This document shows positions 44,363 through 53,770 of a stretch of DNA of 64,000 bases, piece after piece. The notes under the pieces were generated by a model. The model was not told where the DNA came from. It ran no database searches and saw only the letters and a list, made by a program, of their open reading frames with translations. Position numbers and translations under genes: made by a program. This DNA comes from Xanthomonas sp. 3793. GTDB taxonomy: Bacteria; Pseudomonadota; Gammaproteobacteria; Xanthomonadales; Xanthomonadaceae. Every line of letters begins with the position of its first letter. The stretch's first letter is position 1. The DNA is taken from NCBI RefSeq assembly GCF_024806835.1, contig NZ_JANTYU010000004.1, positions 1 through 64,000 on the forward strand, written 5' to 3'.

Positions 44363-45856
44363 ATGACGTTACGTTCAAAGCGACCGATGTCGATCGGCCG
44401 CGTCGTTGCTGCGCTTGCCATTTGCACCGCAGCACCCGCCAGTTTCGCAGGCACGCTGCTATCGCCCTCCACCTCGGCTGCAGATGATCAACGTATCGAT
44501 GCGCTGATGCCGCCGCTGCTGCACACGCCCGCCTCCGCACGTGTTGCGCCCGAGCCGCGTGCAGGCATGCCGCGCAGTACTGCGGCTGCGGTATCGCGCG
44601 CATTTCCGTCGGTCACGCAGGAGTTCAAGCAATTCCTGGACGCGCAGGCACAGCTCAGCTACGCCACGCGCGCGGTGACCGCCAAGGTCGGCGGCCCGGC
44701 GGACTTCGCGCAGATGCAGCGGTATCTGTTCAATCGCTACAACGGCCTGACCGTGCTGCGCAGCGTGCATCAGCGCGGCAAGGTGTTCGACTGCATCCCG
44801 CTTGCGCAGCAGCCTGCGTTGCGCGATGGCAGCGTGCCTGTCCTGCCACCGACTATTGCGGCCGGGGTCAGCACTGGCGCTTCACTCGACGCAGCGCAGC
44901 GCTGCGACGCGGGCAGCGTGCCGTTGCAGCGCATCGGCCTGGCCGAGATGAGCCAACACGCAACGCTGCAGGCGTTCTTGCGCGGCACCACACCGCGTGC
45001 GAGCGCACCTGACCGCCCCGCACTGGCACCGGCCGCACAGGATGCCGCGTCGGTGGTGCACTACTACTCCACCATCTACCTGGACACTGCCGGCTCGCCG
45101 GTGACCGGCGCCGGTGCCGACCTCAATACCTGGGTACCGTCCGTGCGCGCCAACGATGCGCAGTCGATCAGCCAGATCTGGCTGGGGGGATACACCCCGC
45201 AAGGGCAGATCCAGACCCTGGAAGCCGGTTGGCAAACCCAACCTGGCGCAGGCTGGGGCACCACGCCGATCCTGTTCATCTATTCCACGCAGGATGGCTA
45301 CATCAGCACCGGTTGCCATAACCTGGATTGTGCCGACTTCGTGCAGACCAGCACGGCGAATGTGCTCGGCGCCGCGCCAGCCGACGGCTTCAGCACCGCG
45401 GGCGGCAAGCAGGCCATGCTGCATGTGGAATTCCAGCGCAATACCGACGGCTATTGGTGGTTCGGCTTGAATGGCGAATGGATCGGCTATTACAAGGCCG
45501 AGCTCTATACGGGCGACATCGCCGATGGCAGCGCCAGCATCTTCATCTCGGCCGGTGGCGAAATTTCCACCTGGGATGGTCGCCCCAGCGCACCGATGGG
45601 CAGCGGGCGGTTCGCATCGGCCGGCTACCGGCAGGCCGCGTTCCAGGCCAATCACTTTTATCGCGATGCGACCATGGTCACCCGGCCTGCACAGCGGTTG
45701 TCATCGCTGAATGTGGAGCAGCCGTCGTGCTACACCTTGGCGATCGCCGGTTACGGCTATCCGTATGCACTGGGCGCCGGCGTTTCCCGCACCAGCCTGT
45801 CGCCGGAGATGCAGAGCGGCGGCATCTACTTCGGCGGGCCGGGCTGCGCCCGCTGA
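44363..45856 (+). CDS. Secreted neprosin-family (DUF239) peptidase
   Basis: A 497-residue secreted protein from ATG 44363, signal peptide MTLRSKRPMSIGRVVAALAI ending at ASFAG. The neprosin domain starts near residue 230 (VVHYYSTIYLDTAGSPVTGA) and carries SQIWLGGYTPQGQIQTLEAG, WQTQPGAGWGTTPILFIY and the Cys-rich STGCHNLDCADFVQT, ending with WFGLNGEWIGYYKAELY. Plant neprosin is a glutamic prolyl endopeptidase. Bacterial homologues occur in plant-associated species. An N-terminal propeptide of about 200 residues would keep it inactive until export. Confidence 0.85.
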   Translation: MTLRSKRPMSIGRVVAALAICTAAPASFAGTLLSPSTSAADDQRIDALMPPLLHTPASARVAPEPRAGMPRSTAAAVSRAFPSVTQEFKQFLDAQAQLSYATRAVTAKVGGPADFAQMQRYLFNRYNGLTVLRSVHQRGKVFDCIPLAQQPALRDGSVPVLPPTIAAGVSTGASLDAAQRCDAGSVPLQRIGLAEMSQHATLQAFLRGTTPRASAPDRPALAPAAQDAASVVHYYSTIYLDTAGSPVTGAGADLNTWVPSVRANDAQSISQIWLGGYTPQGQIQTLEAGWQTQPGAGWGTTPILFIYSTQDGYISTGCHNLDCADFVQTSTANVLGAAPADGFSTAGGKQAMLHVEFQRNTDGYWWFGLNGEWIGYYKAELYTGDIADGSASIFISAGGEISTWDGRPSAPMGSGRFASAGYRQAAFQANHFYRDATMVTRPAQRLSSLNVEQPSCYTLAIAGYGYPYALGAGVSRTSLSPEMQSGGIYFGGPGCAR

Positions 45857-46062
45857 GTCGCTGAGTCGTTGCGAACGCGCGCACCGCTGCAGCGCGCGCA
45901 TTCGCCTGGCGGCCACGACATGGGCCGGCATGCGGTTATGCGGTAGATGCTGAAACGTCGGCACTGCAGTCACCCCGTCAGCATGCAGCCAGCGAGGCAG
46001 TGGTTTGTTGGCATGCCCAATGGAAAGCCTCACCACGGCACGCGCATCCACGTCTTCTGGTT

Positions 46063-46094
46063 GTCCTTGCCGGCTTCACACAGCCGGCAAGGAC
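46063..46094. terminator. Bidirectional terminator between neprosin and carboxylesterase genes
   Basis: GTCCTTGCCGGC (46063-46074) pairs perfectly with GCCGGCAAGGAC (46083-46094); 12-bp stem between converging genes. Confidence 0.8.
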
Positions 46095-46133
46095 GCACCA
46101 CGCCGCTTGCCAGCCGTGGCAATGGGCGCCGGC

Positions 46134-47645
46134 TTACGGCAAGTCCACGCCTGCGCACACTGCCGGGCGCGCATCCTTGATCTGCTGCACGCCGCGCGCA
46201 TCGAACTGTAGCGCGGCATGTTTCGGCGCGAATGCCGGCCACGCGGGCAAGCCCTTGGCATTGGGATTGCCACGCTGCACGAAGGCCGCCCAATACCGTT
46301 GCAGGCTCACCGGTGGCTGCCCGATAGGCAGGTTCTTGAACAGGAACGGCAGCTCGGCGCTGTGGGTCACTTGCCCACCCGGCGCGGCGGTGTCGAACAC
46401 GTAATGCCACACCGGCACGCCCAGTGCGGCCTGGTGCTGCGCGACAGTCACCGCCGGGCAGCGGAAGGTGAGGTCGGTGGACAGCTGCATCGCTGCATCG
46501 CCCTGGCGCTCGGCCCGTTGCGCCGCATGCGTGCGTTGCGCCTGCAACACGGCCTCGGCGCGATCGGGATAGTCGCGACGCAGACGCGCCTGTGCGCCCT
46601 TCTCGCCACCGTAGGTGAGCTCCTGCACCACGTAACCGATCAACAGCGGCACCTTGGCCTGTGCGCCACTGGCCAGCAATTGGGCCGGTGCGCGCGGCAG
46701 CACGCGCCCATCGACGACGGCTTGCAACCAGACATAGCCGTCGTCGTCCAGGGCCGGCACGTCCACACCCTGCCCGGCCTTGAGCAACTGCTCCACCGGC
46801 AACGCGCGCAACTGGCTCAGACGGGTGGCCGCATCGTCTATGCCGGCGCGTTTGGCGATGGCAGCGCCCAAGGCGCGATTGTCTTCCAGGCTGCGCGCCG
46901 GCAGCCCGAAACCAGCGGTACCGCTTTGTTCGATCGCCGCAGAAAACAGGCCACGCGCAAGCGGGCTGAGCATCAGCAAGCCCACATCCTGGCCGCCGGC
47001 CGACTGCCCGGCGATGGTGACCCGTGCAGGGTCGCCGCCGAACTGCGCGATGTTGTCGCGCACCCAGCGCAATGCGGCGATCTGGTCGAGCAATGCGTAG
47101 TTGCCGGCCGCTTCGTTGTCGCCATCGCGCAGTTCCGGCAGCGACAGGAAGCCCAGCGCGCCCAGTCGGTACTGCAGCGTCACCACCAGCATGTTCTGCG
47201 CGACAAGATTGGTGGGCAGATGCCCGTCGGCACCGCCAGCCACATTGGCGCCGCCATGGATCCACACAAATACCGGCAACGGGGCTGCCGGCTGCAGCGT
47301 GGGTGTCTGCACTTCGACGTAGAGGCAGTCTTCGCTGCCGCGCCTGGCCATCGCGTCGTTCCAGCCCAGCGCGGGCTGCACGCACGGCGTGGCCGCCTGC
47401 GTGGCGTCGCGTACCTGCGTCCATGCGGTCGCCGGCTGCGGTGGGCGCCAGCGCAACGCACCCAGCGGCGGCGCGGCGAAGGGGATGGCACGGAATACCG
47501 CGCTGCCGTCGTCCTGCCATTGCCCGCGGACCACGCCATGATCGGTACGCACTTCCGGCGGCGCTGCAGCAACGGTGGCCGCGGCAGCAGACGCGCTGCC
47601 ACTCAGCATGCAGCTGGCGGCAAGCAAACAGGCAGACAGGCGCAT
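46134..47645 (-). CDS. Secreted type-B carboxylesterase/lipase
   Basis: A 503-residue alpha/beta hydrolase from ATG 47645. Signal peptide MRLSACLLAASCMLSGSASA. Blocks of the type-B carboxylesterases are present: GALRWRPPQPA, SEDCLYVEVQTP, FVWIHGGANVAGG and the nucleophile elbow VTIAGQSAGGQDVG. The His of the triad is near GVPVWHYVFDTAAPGG. It hydrolyses carboxylic esters outside the cytoplasm. The start overlaps the stop of the upstream methyltransferase gene (TGATG), so the two share a transcript. Confidence 0.9.
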   Translation of the reverse strand: MRLSACLLAASCMLSGSASAAAATVAAAPPEVRTDHGVVRGQWQDDGSAVFRAIPFAAPPLGALRWRPPQPATAWTQVRDATQAATPCVQPALGWNDAMARRGSEDCLYVEVQTPTLQPAAPLPVFVWIHGGANVAGGADGHLPTNLVAQNMLVVTLQYRLGALGFLSLPELRDGDNEAAGNYALLDQIAALRWVRDNIAQFGGDPARVTIAGQSAGGQDVGLLMLSPLARGLFSAAIEQSGTAGFGLPARSLEDNRALGAAIAKRAGIDDAATRLSQLRALPVEQLLKAGQGVDVPALDDDGYVWLQAVVDGRVLPRAPAQLLASGAQAKVPLLIGYVVQELTYGGEKGAQARLRRDYPDRAEAVLQAQRTHAAQRAERQGDAAMQLSTDLTFRCPAVTVAQHQAALGVPVWHYVFDTAAPGGQVTHSAELPFLFKNLPIGQPPVSLQRYWAAFVQRGNPNAKGLPAWPAFAPKHAALQFDARGVQQIKDARPAVCAGVDLP

Positions 47646-48550
47646 CACAGTTCTCCGGGGTTGACGCGGGCGCGCCAGGCGGCCTGGAACACGGCGGTGG
47701 CCGAGGCCACGTTGAGGCTTTCGACCTTGCCGCTGCCGTGGATGGAGAGCTGCAGATCGCAATCGCGGGCGAACTGGCGGTCCATGCCTTCGCTTTCGGC
47801 GCCCATCACGTACACCAGACGCTGCGGCAACGCGGCGGCAAACACATCCTTCCCACCCTCGACCAGCGTGGCGGCCACCGCAAACCCGGCCTGACGCAAT
47901 TGCGTCATCGCCAGTGCCGTCTCCGGCAGTTGCACCAGCGGCACGGCTTCGGCACCGCCTTCGGCCACACGTGCCGCAGCACCGGACAAGCCCAGCGTGG
48001 AGCCAGCCGGCAGCAGCAGGCCCGCCACACCGAAGTGGGCCGACGAGCGCAAGATCGCGCCGAAGTTATGCGGGTTGCCCACGCCATCCAGCCACAGCGC
48101 CAGCACCGGGCCTTGCGGCAATGCCGCGAGCCACTCCTGCAGCGGCTGCGGCGGCACCCGCAACACTTCTGCCACGATGCCTTCGTGATGCGTGCTGGAC
48201 GCCAGCTTGGTGAGGTCGGCGTCTTCCACCACGCGGTAACCCAGACGCTGCGCCACGCACCAGGCCAGCAAGGCCTTGAACTGCGGGATGCGCGCTTCGC
48301 TCAGGTAGATCTTGCGCAGCGCCTGCGGGCGCGCCTTGAACACCGCCTGGATCGCATTGATACCGTACAGGCGCAGCTCGCGCGCGGTGTTGGCGTTGGC
48401 AGCGGCCGGTGCGGCAGCGGCGGTGCGTGCCGCAGGCGCAGCCGGCGCGGGTGCGCGTGGTGCCGCACGGCCCCACGGGTTGAGCGGCGCAGCGCCGCTG
48501 CCGGTGGTGTCGCGTGGCGGCCGGGCGCCACGTCCATCATGTTGTTTCAT
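47645..48550 (-). CDS. SpoU/TrmH-family RNA 2'-O-methyltransferase
   Basis: A 301-residue protein from ATG 48550. The N-terminus is Ala/Pro-rich and disordered, followed by an RNA-binding substrate domain (LRLYGINAIQAVFKARPQAL) and the knotted SPOUT domain with motif 1 LWLDGVGNPHNFGAILRSS, motif 2 YVMGAESEGMDRQFA and motif 3 SIHGSGKVESLNVASATAVF. It methylates ribose in rRNA or tRNA; the target nucleotide is not fixed by sequence. It overlaps the carboxylesterase start and the symporter stop. Confidence 0.9.
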   Translation of the reverse strand: MKQHDGRGARPPRDTTGSGAAPLNPWGRAAPRAPAPAAPAARTAAAAPAAANANTARELRLYGINAIQAVFKARPQALRKIYLSEARIPQFKALLAWCVAQRLGYRVVEDADLTKLASSTHHEGIVAEVLRVPPQPLQEWLAALPQGPVLALWLDGVGNPHNFGAILRSSAHFGVAGLLLPAGSTLGLSGAAARVAEGGAEAVPLVQLPETALAMTQLRQAGFAVAATLVEGGKDVFAAALPQRLVYVMGAESEGMDRQFARDCDLQLSIHGSGKVESLNVASATAVFQAAWRARVNPGEL

Positions 48551-50040
48551 CGTTGTGTCCAGAAATCCGCGTTCTTGATGCCAAGCCGGACCGGATCGAA
48601 GACCGGATCCAGCCCCTGGCGCTTTTGCCGTTCGTAATCCTTCAAGGCCAGCATGGCGGGCTTGTGCAGGATCAGGATGGCGATGATGTTGAGCCAGGCC
48701 ATGACGCCGACGCCGATATCGCCCAGCGCCCAGGCCAGCTGCGCATTGTGGAACGCGCCGAAGATCACCATGCCCAGGATGCCCAGGCGCAGCAGCAGCA
48801 CGGTGAGCGGCCGGCGCCGGTTGCCATTGATGTAGCTCAGGTTGGTTTCGGCCATGTAGTAATAGGCCATGATGGTGGTGAAGGCGAAGAAGAACAACGC
48901 CACCGCAACGAAGCCCGCGCCCCAGCCCGGCAGCACCGATTCCACCGCCGCCTGCGCATAACCGGGGCCTTCTTCCACCCCGCTCAGGCCGGCGTACAGG
49001 CCGGGCTTGGCGCCGTCGGGCGCGTACACGTTGTACTTGCCGGTGGTGAGGATCAGGAATGCGGTGGCGGTGCACACCATCATGGTGTCGAAGTAGATCG
49101 CAAACGCCTGCACGTAGCCCTGCTTGGCCGGATGCGACACCTCTGCCGCTGCAGCGGCATGCGGCCCGGTGCCCTGCCCGGCTTCGTTGGCGTAGATGCC
49201 GCGTTTGACGCCCCATTCCACCGCCAGCCCCAGCAAGGCACCGAACGCGGCGTGGCTGCCGAAGGCGCTGCTGAAGATGGTGGCGAACATGCCCGGCACG
49301 CGCTCGGCGTTGAGCACCATGATGACCAGCGCCATCAGGATGTAGCCCATCGCCATGAACGGCACCACGATTTCGGCGAAGTTGGCGATGCGCTTGACGC
49401 CGCCGAAGATGATCACCGCCAGCATGCTCGCCACCAGGATGCCGATACCCAGCTTGGCCGCATCGCGCATCGGCAGGCCCATCCACTGCCCGTCCATCGC
49501 ACCGCACAGGCTGGTGCCCCGGCAGGCGTTGATGACGCTGTCGGCGATTGCGTTGGCCTGTACGCCCGGCATCAGGAAGCCGGTGGCGATGATGGTGGCC
49601 ACCGCGAAGGTGAGCGCGTACCACTTCAGCCCCATCGCCTTTTCGATGTAGTACGCCGGGCCGCCGCGATAGCGGCCGTCGGCATCCTTGATCTTGTAGA
49701 TCTGCGCCAGCGTCGATTCCACGTACGACGTGGACGCACCGAGAAACCCCATCACCCACATCCAGAAGATTGCGCCCGGCCCACCGAAAGCGATGGCGGT
49801 GGCGACGCCGGCGATGTTGCCGATGCCGATACGCCCGGCCATCGACATCGCCAGCGCCTGGAACGAGGACACCCCGGCATCGGACTTCTGCCCGCCCACG
49901 GTGAGGCGGATCATTTCCACGAACCCGCGTACCTGCATGAAACGGGTGCGGACGGTGAAGTAGACGCCTGCTCCCAGGCACATGAAGATCAGTGCCTTGC
50001 TCCAGACGATGCCGTTGATGCCATTGATGAGTGCTTCCAC
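48547..50040 (-). CDS. AGCS-family alanine/glycine:cation symporter
   Basis: A 497-residue transporter from ATG 50040, with about ten transmembrane helices. AGCS signatures seen are GGQKSDAGVSSFQALAMSMA, GTGNIAGVATAI-like (RIGIGNIAGVATAIAFGGPG), GVKRGIYANEAGQGTGPHAA and the C-terminal LNIIAILILHKPAMLAL. It imports Ala or Gly with Na+. Its stop overlaps the methyltransferase start by four bases (ATGA). Confidence 0.93.
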   Translation of the reverse strand: MEALINGINGIVWSKALIFMCLGAGVYFTVRTRFMQVRGFVEMIRLTVGGQKSDAGVSSFQALAMSMAGRIGIGNIAGVATAIAFGGPGAIFWMWVMGFLGASTSYVESTLAQIYKIKDADGRYRGGPAYYIEKAMGLKWYALTFAVATIIATGFLMPGVQANAIADSVINACRGTSLCGAMDGQWMGLPMRDAAKLGIGILVASMLAVIIFGGVKRIANFAEIVVPFMAMGYILMALVIMVLNAERVPGMFATIFSSAFGSHAAFGALLGLAVEWGVKRGIYANEAGQGTGPHAAAAAEVSHPAKQGYVQAFAIYFDTMMVCTATAFLILTTGKYNVYAPDGAKPGLYAGLSGVEEGPGYAQAAVESVLPGWGAGFVAVALFFFAFTTIMAYYYMAETNLSYINGNRRRPLTVLLLRLGILGMVIFGAFHNAQLAWALGDIGVGVMAWLNIIAILILHKPAMLALKDYERQKRQGLDPVFDPVRLGIKNADFWTQR

Positions 50041-50395
50041 GCAATCTCCCCGAGTGCTGGATCGTGAACCCCAGCATTAGTGGGGAGTGGATCGATTCTG
50101 GCCGAAAGCGCCGCACGATGCGACGTGCGGGCACGCCGCGCCATCAACGCGCGCCAATGTGCCGGCTGTCCATATGCAACTCGTGTGCGCCGTGATGCGG
50201 CATCGGGGGGGCGCGCCGCATGCTCTGTGCAGCGACGCCAGCGTCGTGCGGAAGCTTGGCCGCGACCGGCTTCACGTCGCGAGGGATCGTCGATGAATGC
50301 GGGCGGTGCACCCGAAACCGACCTGTACACGTGGCACAGGCCGAGTCCGTGCAGCGCTCGCGACCGCGCGGCGGCGCGGTCGCGTTGCTGGCCGC
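50041..50395. other. Intergenic region with terminator-like hairpin
   Basis: About 355 bases between the aminopeptidase 3' end and the symporter start, both on the minus strand. An 11-bp stem CGCGACCGCGC (50359-50369) with GCGCGGTCGCG (50374-50384) follows the aminopeptidase stop and probably ends its transcript. The symporter promoter should lie at 50041-50150. No gene is seen. Confidence 0.55.
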
Positions 50396-53077
50396 TTAGC
50401 GCTTGGCGGCCTGTGCCTGCTTGAGCGCGGCGCACAGGCGGATGGTTTCGCCGGTCTGCGCCAGGCCGCGGTCGGCACCGCTGAGCTTGGCCAAGCGCGG
50501 CTGGAAGAAGGCATCCAGGCGGTCGGCGTCTTCTGCGCTGCAGCCGCCGGATGCGCCGAGCGCCGGCAGACCGCCGCCGTCGAACGACCCGCTACGCTGC
50601 ACGATGCGGTCGAAGTTGGCGGTGAACCACGGCCACATCGATGCGTGCGAATTCTCGTAGCTGTTCCCACGCATCAGCATGCTCTTCATCTCGCCGACCT
50701 TGATCGCGTCGGTCAACGCAAAATCGCGCACCTGGGTGAGCAGCCCAGGGTCCTGCACCGCACCCAGTGCGGCGATCATGGCGTTGCGCTGCGCAGGGTC
50801 TGCGTGGGTGCGCAAGGCCTCGATCAAGGTCTGCACCGCGGGGGCGCCGCGTTCCTGCGCGGTGACCGCCAGCACAGTGCCGAGCAGATCCGGGTTGGCC
50901 GCAGAGAAATCCAGCGCCCCGTTGCCACCGGCCAGCACCGCATCGCCCTGGGCGAGCAGCGCCTTGCGCACTTCCGCGTTCTGCAGGCGCAGCGCGAACA
51001 GGCCGGCCAGCGACGAACGCAGCGTGGTGTCGTCGATCGACTCACCGCTACGCCGCGTGTAACCCAGCTGGCGCAGACGCGGCAGATAGGCCTGTTCGGC
51101 GGCCTTGCGCAACCCGCCGCGCTGCGCCTCGGTAGTGGCCTGGTAACGCCAGATCCACACGAAGCGATCCACCAGCGCGGTGGAGACGTCGGACGATGCA
51201 GACGGTGCCAGCTGCTCGATCGCCATCAACACCGCGTCGCTGTCGGCATCGCCGTGGCGGTAGGCCGCATCGATGGCATCGGCATAGGCCAGCTGCTCGT
51301 TGTCGTCGAGCTGGGCGACCTGCTTGCCGAGTGCGGCCAGCTGCTTCTTGGGCAGGCTGAAACGGTAATAGCCGGCGCCACGCGCATTCGGAAACACCCA
51401 GGTGTTCTTGCCGGCGCCGTCCAGCACGATGCTGCCGCTGCCGTCTTCCAGCAGCTGACAGGCGGTACCGACCTGGTTCTTGCCCTTGCCGTACTTCACG
51501 CACACCGGCACGCCCCACTGTTGTGCAGTGGAGCCGGTCGAACCCAGCGGCAAATACCGCTGCTGCTGCAGCTTGACCACGGTCTTGCCGCCTTCGCGTG
51601 CCACCTGGGTCTGCAGGTAGGGCACGCCCGGCTGATTCAGGAAGCTGCGGAATGCCGCCTTGAAGTCTTCGCCCTTGCCGGCGGCATCGGCGATCGCATC
51701 GACCAAGTCGTCGGCGGTGGCGCTGCCGAACTTGTGCTTGGCGATATAGGCGCGCATGCCTTCGCGGAACACGTCTTCGCCGACGAAGGCTTCGAACATC
51801 GCCAGCACCGCCGCACCCTTCTGGTAGGTGATGCCGTCGAAGGCGGTTTCGATATCGCCATTGCCGGTGATGGGCTGACGGATCTTGCGCGCGCTGACCA
51901 GGCTGTCGTTGTCCATCGCATGCTGGGCGCCGCCGATGCGGTCCAGGTTGGCGCGGTATTCCGGGTGCAGCTGCATGGTGATCTTCTGCTGCATCCAGGT
52001 GGCGAAGGCCTCGTTGAGCCACAGGTCGTCCCACCACTCCATGGTGACGGTGTCGCCGGTCCACTGGTGCGCCAGCTCATGCGCATTGACGTTGAAGGAG
52101 CGCTGCACGTTCTCGGCCGGCGAATCCTTGTCCAGCAACAGCAGCCAGTCGCGGAAGGTCACAAAACCGGGGTTTTCCATCGCACCGGCGCTGAAATCCG
52201 GGGCAGCGACCAGATCGAGCTTGTCGAACGGATAACCGAAGGCGTAGTAGTCCTCCAGTGCGGCGATGATCGCCGGGGTCTGGTCCAGCGCCGGGGTAAT
52301 GCGCGGGCCCTGGCCCTGGGCGGCGATCCCGCGCAGCGGGGTCGGGGTGGGGCGCTGCGGGGTGGCCGGCATGGCCGGCACGTCCACCACGTCCCACGGG
52401 CCGGCGGCGTAGGCGACCAGATAGGTCGGCAGCGGCACGGTCGGGGCGAAGCTCACCGTCTTCCAGCCCTTGCCGGCCGGCTTGGTCGAGGTGGCGATGG
52501 TGTTGGCCAGCGCCTGGTCGTCGGCGGGCACGGTCAGGCTGAGGTCGAACGGGGTCTTGAACGCCGGCTCGTCGAAACCCGGGAACGCGTAGCGCGCACT
52601 GATCGGCTCCATCTGCGTCATCGCATACGCCTTGCCCTGGTACTTCACCTGATACAGGCCCTGCAGCTGCTGATTGAGCGGCGCGCTGTAGACGATGTCC
52701 ACGGTGAGCGTCTGCGGCTGCAGCGTGCGGCCGAAATCCAGCCGCACCACACCGGTCTGCGCATCGGCATCGACATAGCGTGCGCTGAGCGCCTTGCCCT
52801 TGGCCGGCTTGACCGTGGCCTTGCTGACCTTGAGCTCCTTGCCGTGCAGCCACAGATGGTCGGACGCCTGCTTGAGCTGGACGCGGATGGTGGTGCGGCC
52901 ACTGAACTGCGCCTGCTCCGGGTCGACCTTGATCGCCAGGCTGTAGCGCTCGGGCACCGCCCAACCCGGCAGGCGTCCATTGGGTACCGGCTCGCCGGAC
53001 GTCTGCGCGAGTGCGCTACCGCAGCACAGCGCAAGGAGAGAAGGAGCAAGCAGGCAGGCAAGACGACGCATGGGCAA
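50396..53077 (-). CDS. Secreted M1-family zinc aminopeptidase
   Basis: An 893-residue aminopeptidase, signal peptide MRRLACLLAPSLLALCCGSA (start at 53077 or 53071). M1 hallmarks are GAMENPGFVTF, the substrate N-terminus site, and the zinc ligands HELAHQW near residue 332, with the third Glu in NEAFATWM 18 residues later. Family length fits. It is periplasmic or secreted and trims peptides from the N-terminus. It is monocistronic. Confidence 0.93.
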   Translation of the reverse strand: MPMRRLACLLAPSLLALCCGSALAQTSGEPVPNGRLPGWAVPERYSLAIKVDPEQAQFSGRTTIRVQLKQASDHLWLHGKELKVSKATVKPAKGKALSARYVDADAQTGVVRLDFGRTLQPQTLTVDIVYSAPLNQQLQGLYQVKYQGKAYAMTQMEPISARYAFPGFDEPAFKTPFDLSLTVPADDQALANTIATSTKPAGKGWKTVSFAPTVPLPTYLVAYAAGPWDVVDVPAMPATPQRPTPTPLRGIAAQGQGPRITPALDQTPAIIAALEDYYAFGYPFDKLDLVAAPDFSAGAMENPGFVTFRDWLLLLDKDSPAENVQRSFNVNAHELAHQWTGDTVTMEWWDDLWLNEAFATWMQQKITMQLHPEYRANLDRIGGAQHAMDNDSLVSARKIRQPITGNGDIETAFDGITYQKGAAVLAMFEAFVGEDVFREGMRAYIAKHKFGSATADDLVDAIADAAGKGEDFKAAFRSFLNQPGVPYLQTQVAREGGKTVVKLQQQRYLPLGSTGSTAQQWGVPVCVKYGKGKNQVGTACQLLEDGSGSIVLDGAGKNTWVFPNARGAGYYRFSLPKKQLAALGKQVAQLDDNEQLAYADAIDAAYRHGDADSDAVLMAIEQLAPSASSDVSTALVDRFVWIWRYQATTEAQRGGLRKAAEQAYLPRLRQLGYTRRSGESIDDTTLRSSLAGLFALRLQNAEVRKALLAQGDAVLAGGNGALDFSAANPDLLGTVLAVTAQERGAPAVQTLIEALRTHADPAQRNAMIAALGAVQDPGLLTQVRDFALTDAIKVGEMKSMLMRGNSYENSHASMWPWFTANFDRIVQRSGSFDGGGLPALGASGGCSAEDADRLDAFFQPRLAKLSGADRGLAQTGETIRLCAALKQAQAAKR

Positions 53078-53185
53078 TTCCGGTCAGGTAACCGCCGAAG
53101 TCCACCATAGCCGGGCATGCCTGTCATGTGACCTTAGTCATTGCGCGGCCGAAGCGATGGGCGCGCAGCCGCCCGCCAGCGCGCG

Positions 53186-53491
53186 CTACGGCAGCGGCCA
53201 CAGCACGACCATGTCCACCACCAGCAGCACCAGCGCAATGCTCCCGAGCAGGGCTGCACGCAGGATCGGACACCGCAGCGGCGCTGCGCCGCGTGCTGGT
53301 TCGATCGAGCGCTGCCGGTGCATGCCCGTTTGCGCAGGCGGTGCCGCAGCGGCATCAGGCGGTTGCGCTGTGCCCGGCGTCGTAGCGCCTGCCGAGCGTG
53401 CAGCGACATCGCCAGCGCGCGATGCAGCGCAATGCGGACACCGCATGCGCAGCGTGGACGGATCGGCATCGATGAAAGGCAGCGTCTGCAT
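53186..53491 (-). CDS. Small protein with zinc-ribbon-like start and C-terminal membrane helix
   Basis: About 101 residues from ATG 53491 (MQTLPFIDADPSTLRMRCPH). A CPHCAAS motif near the N-terminus, a Pro/Ala-rich middle, and one hydrophobic C-terminal segment (AALLGSIALVLLVVDMVVLW). It might be a membrane-anchored zinc-ribbon protein. Codon use is typical of the genome. No family is recognised, and it may be an artefact of GC-rich sequence. Confidence 0.45.
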   Translation of the reverse strand: MQTLPFIDADPSTLRMRCPHCAASRAGDVAARSAGATTPGTAQPPDAAAAPPAQTGMHRQRSIEPARGAAPLRCPILRAALLGSIALVLLVVDMVVLWPLP

Positions 53492-53740
53492 CACATGCAC
53501 TCCTGGGCTGGATTGCGGCATCTGACTCGATCACGCGGCAGCGTTGCAGGCAGTGGCCAAGACGCTCCCGGCAAGGCGATACCGGGCTGCGCCGCGTCAT
53601 CGCATCGATGACGCTGGCCTGGAACTGACGCGCTCGATGGGCACAGCCTGCGCCCGGAGGTTTGGGTTTTGTTTGCGGTGCAGCCAAATGCAAACGCAGC
53701 GATCAACGCCGGTGCCGCAGCATCCTCGCGTCGTCGACTA

Positions 53741-53764
53741 CCGGCAGCAGCGCACCGCTGCCGG
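53741..53764 (-). terminator. Terminator candidate of the RND operon
   Basis: CCGGCAGC (53741-53748) pairs with GCTGCCGG (53757-53764), 7 bases beyond the stop of the RND permease gene. Confidence 0.55.
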
Positions 53765-53770
53765 TCTCAC

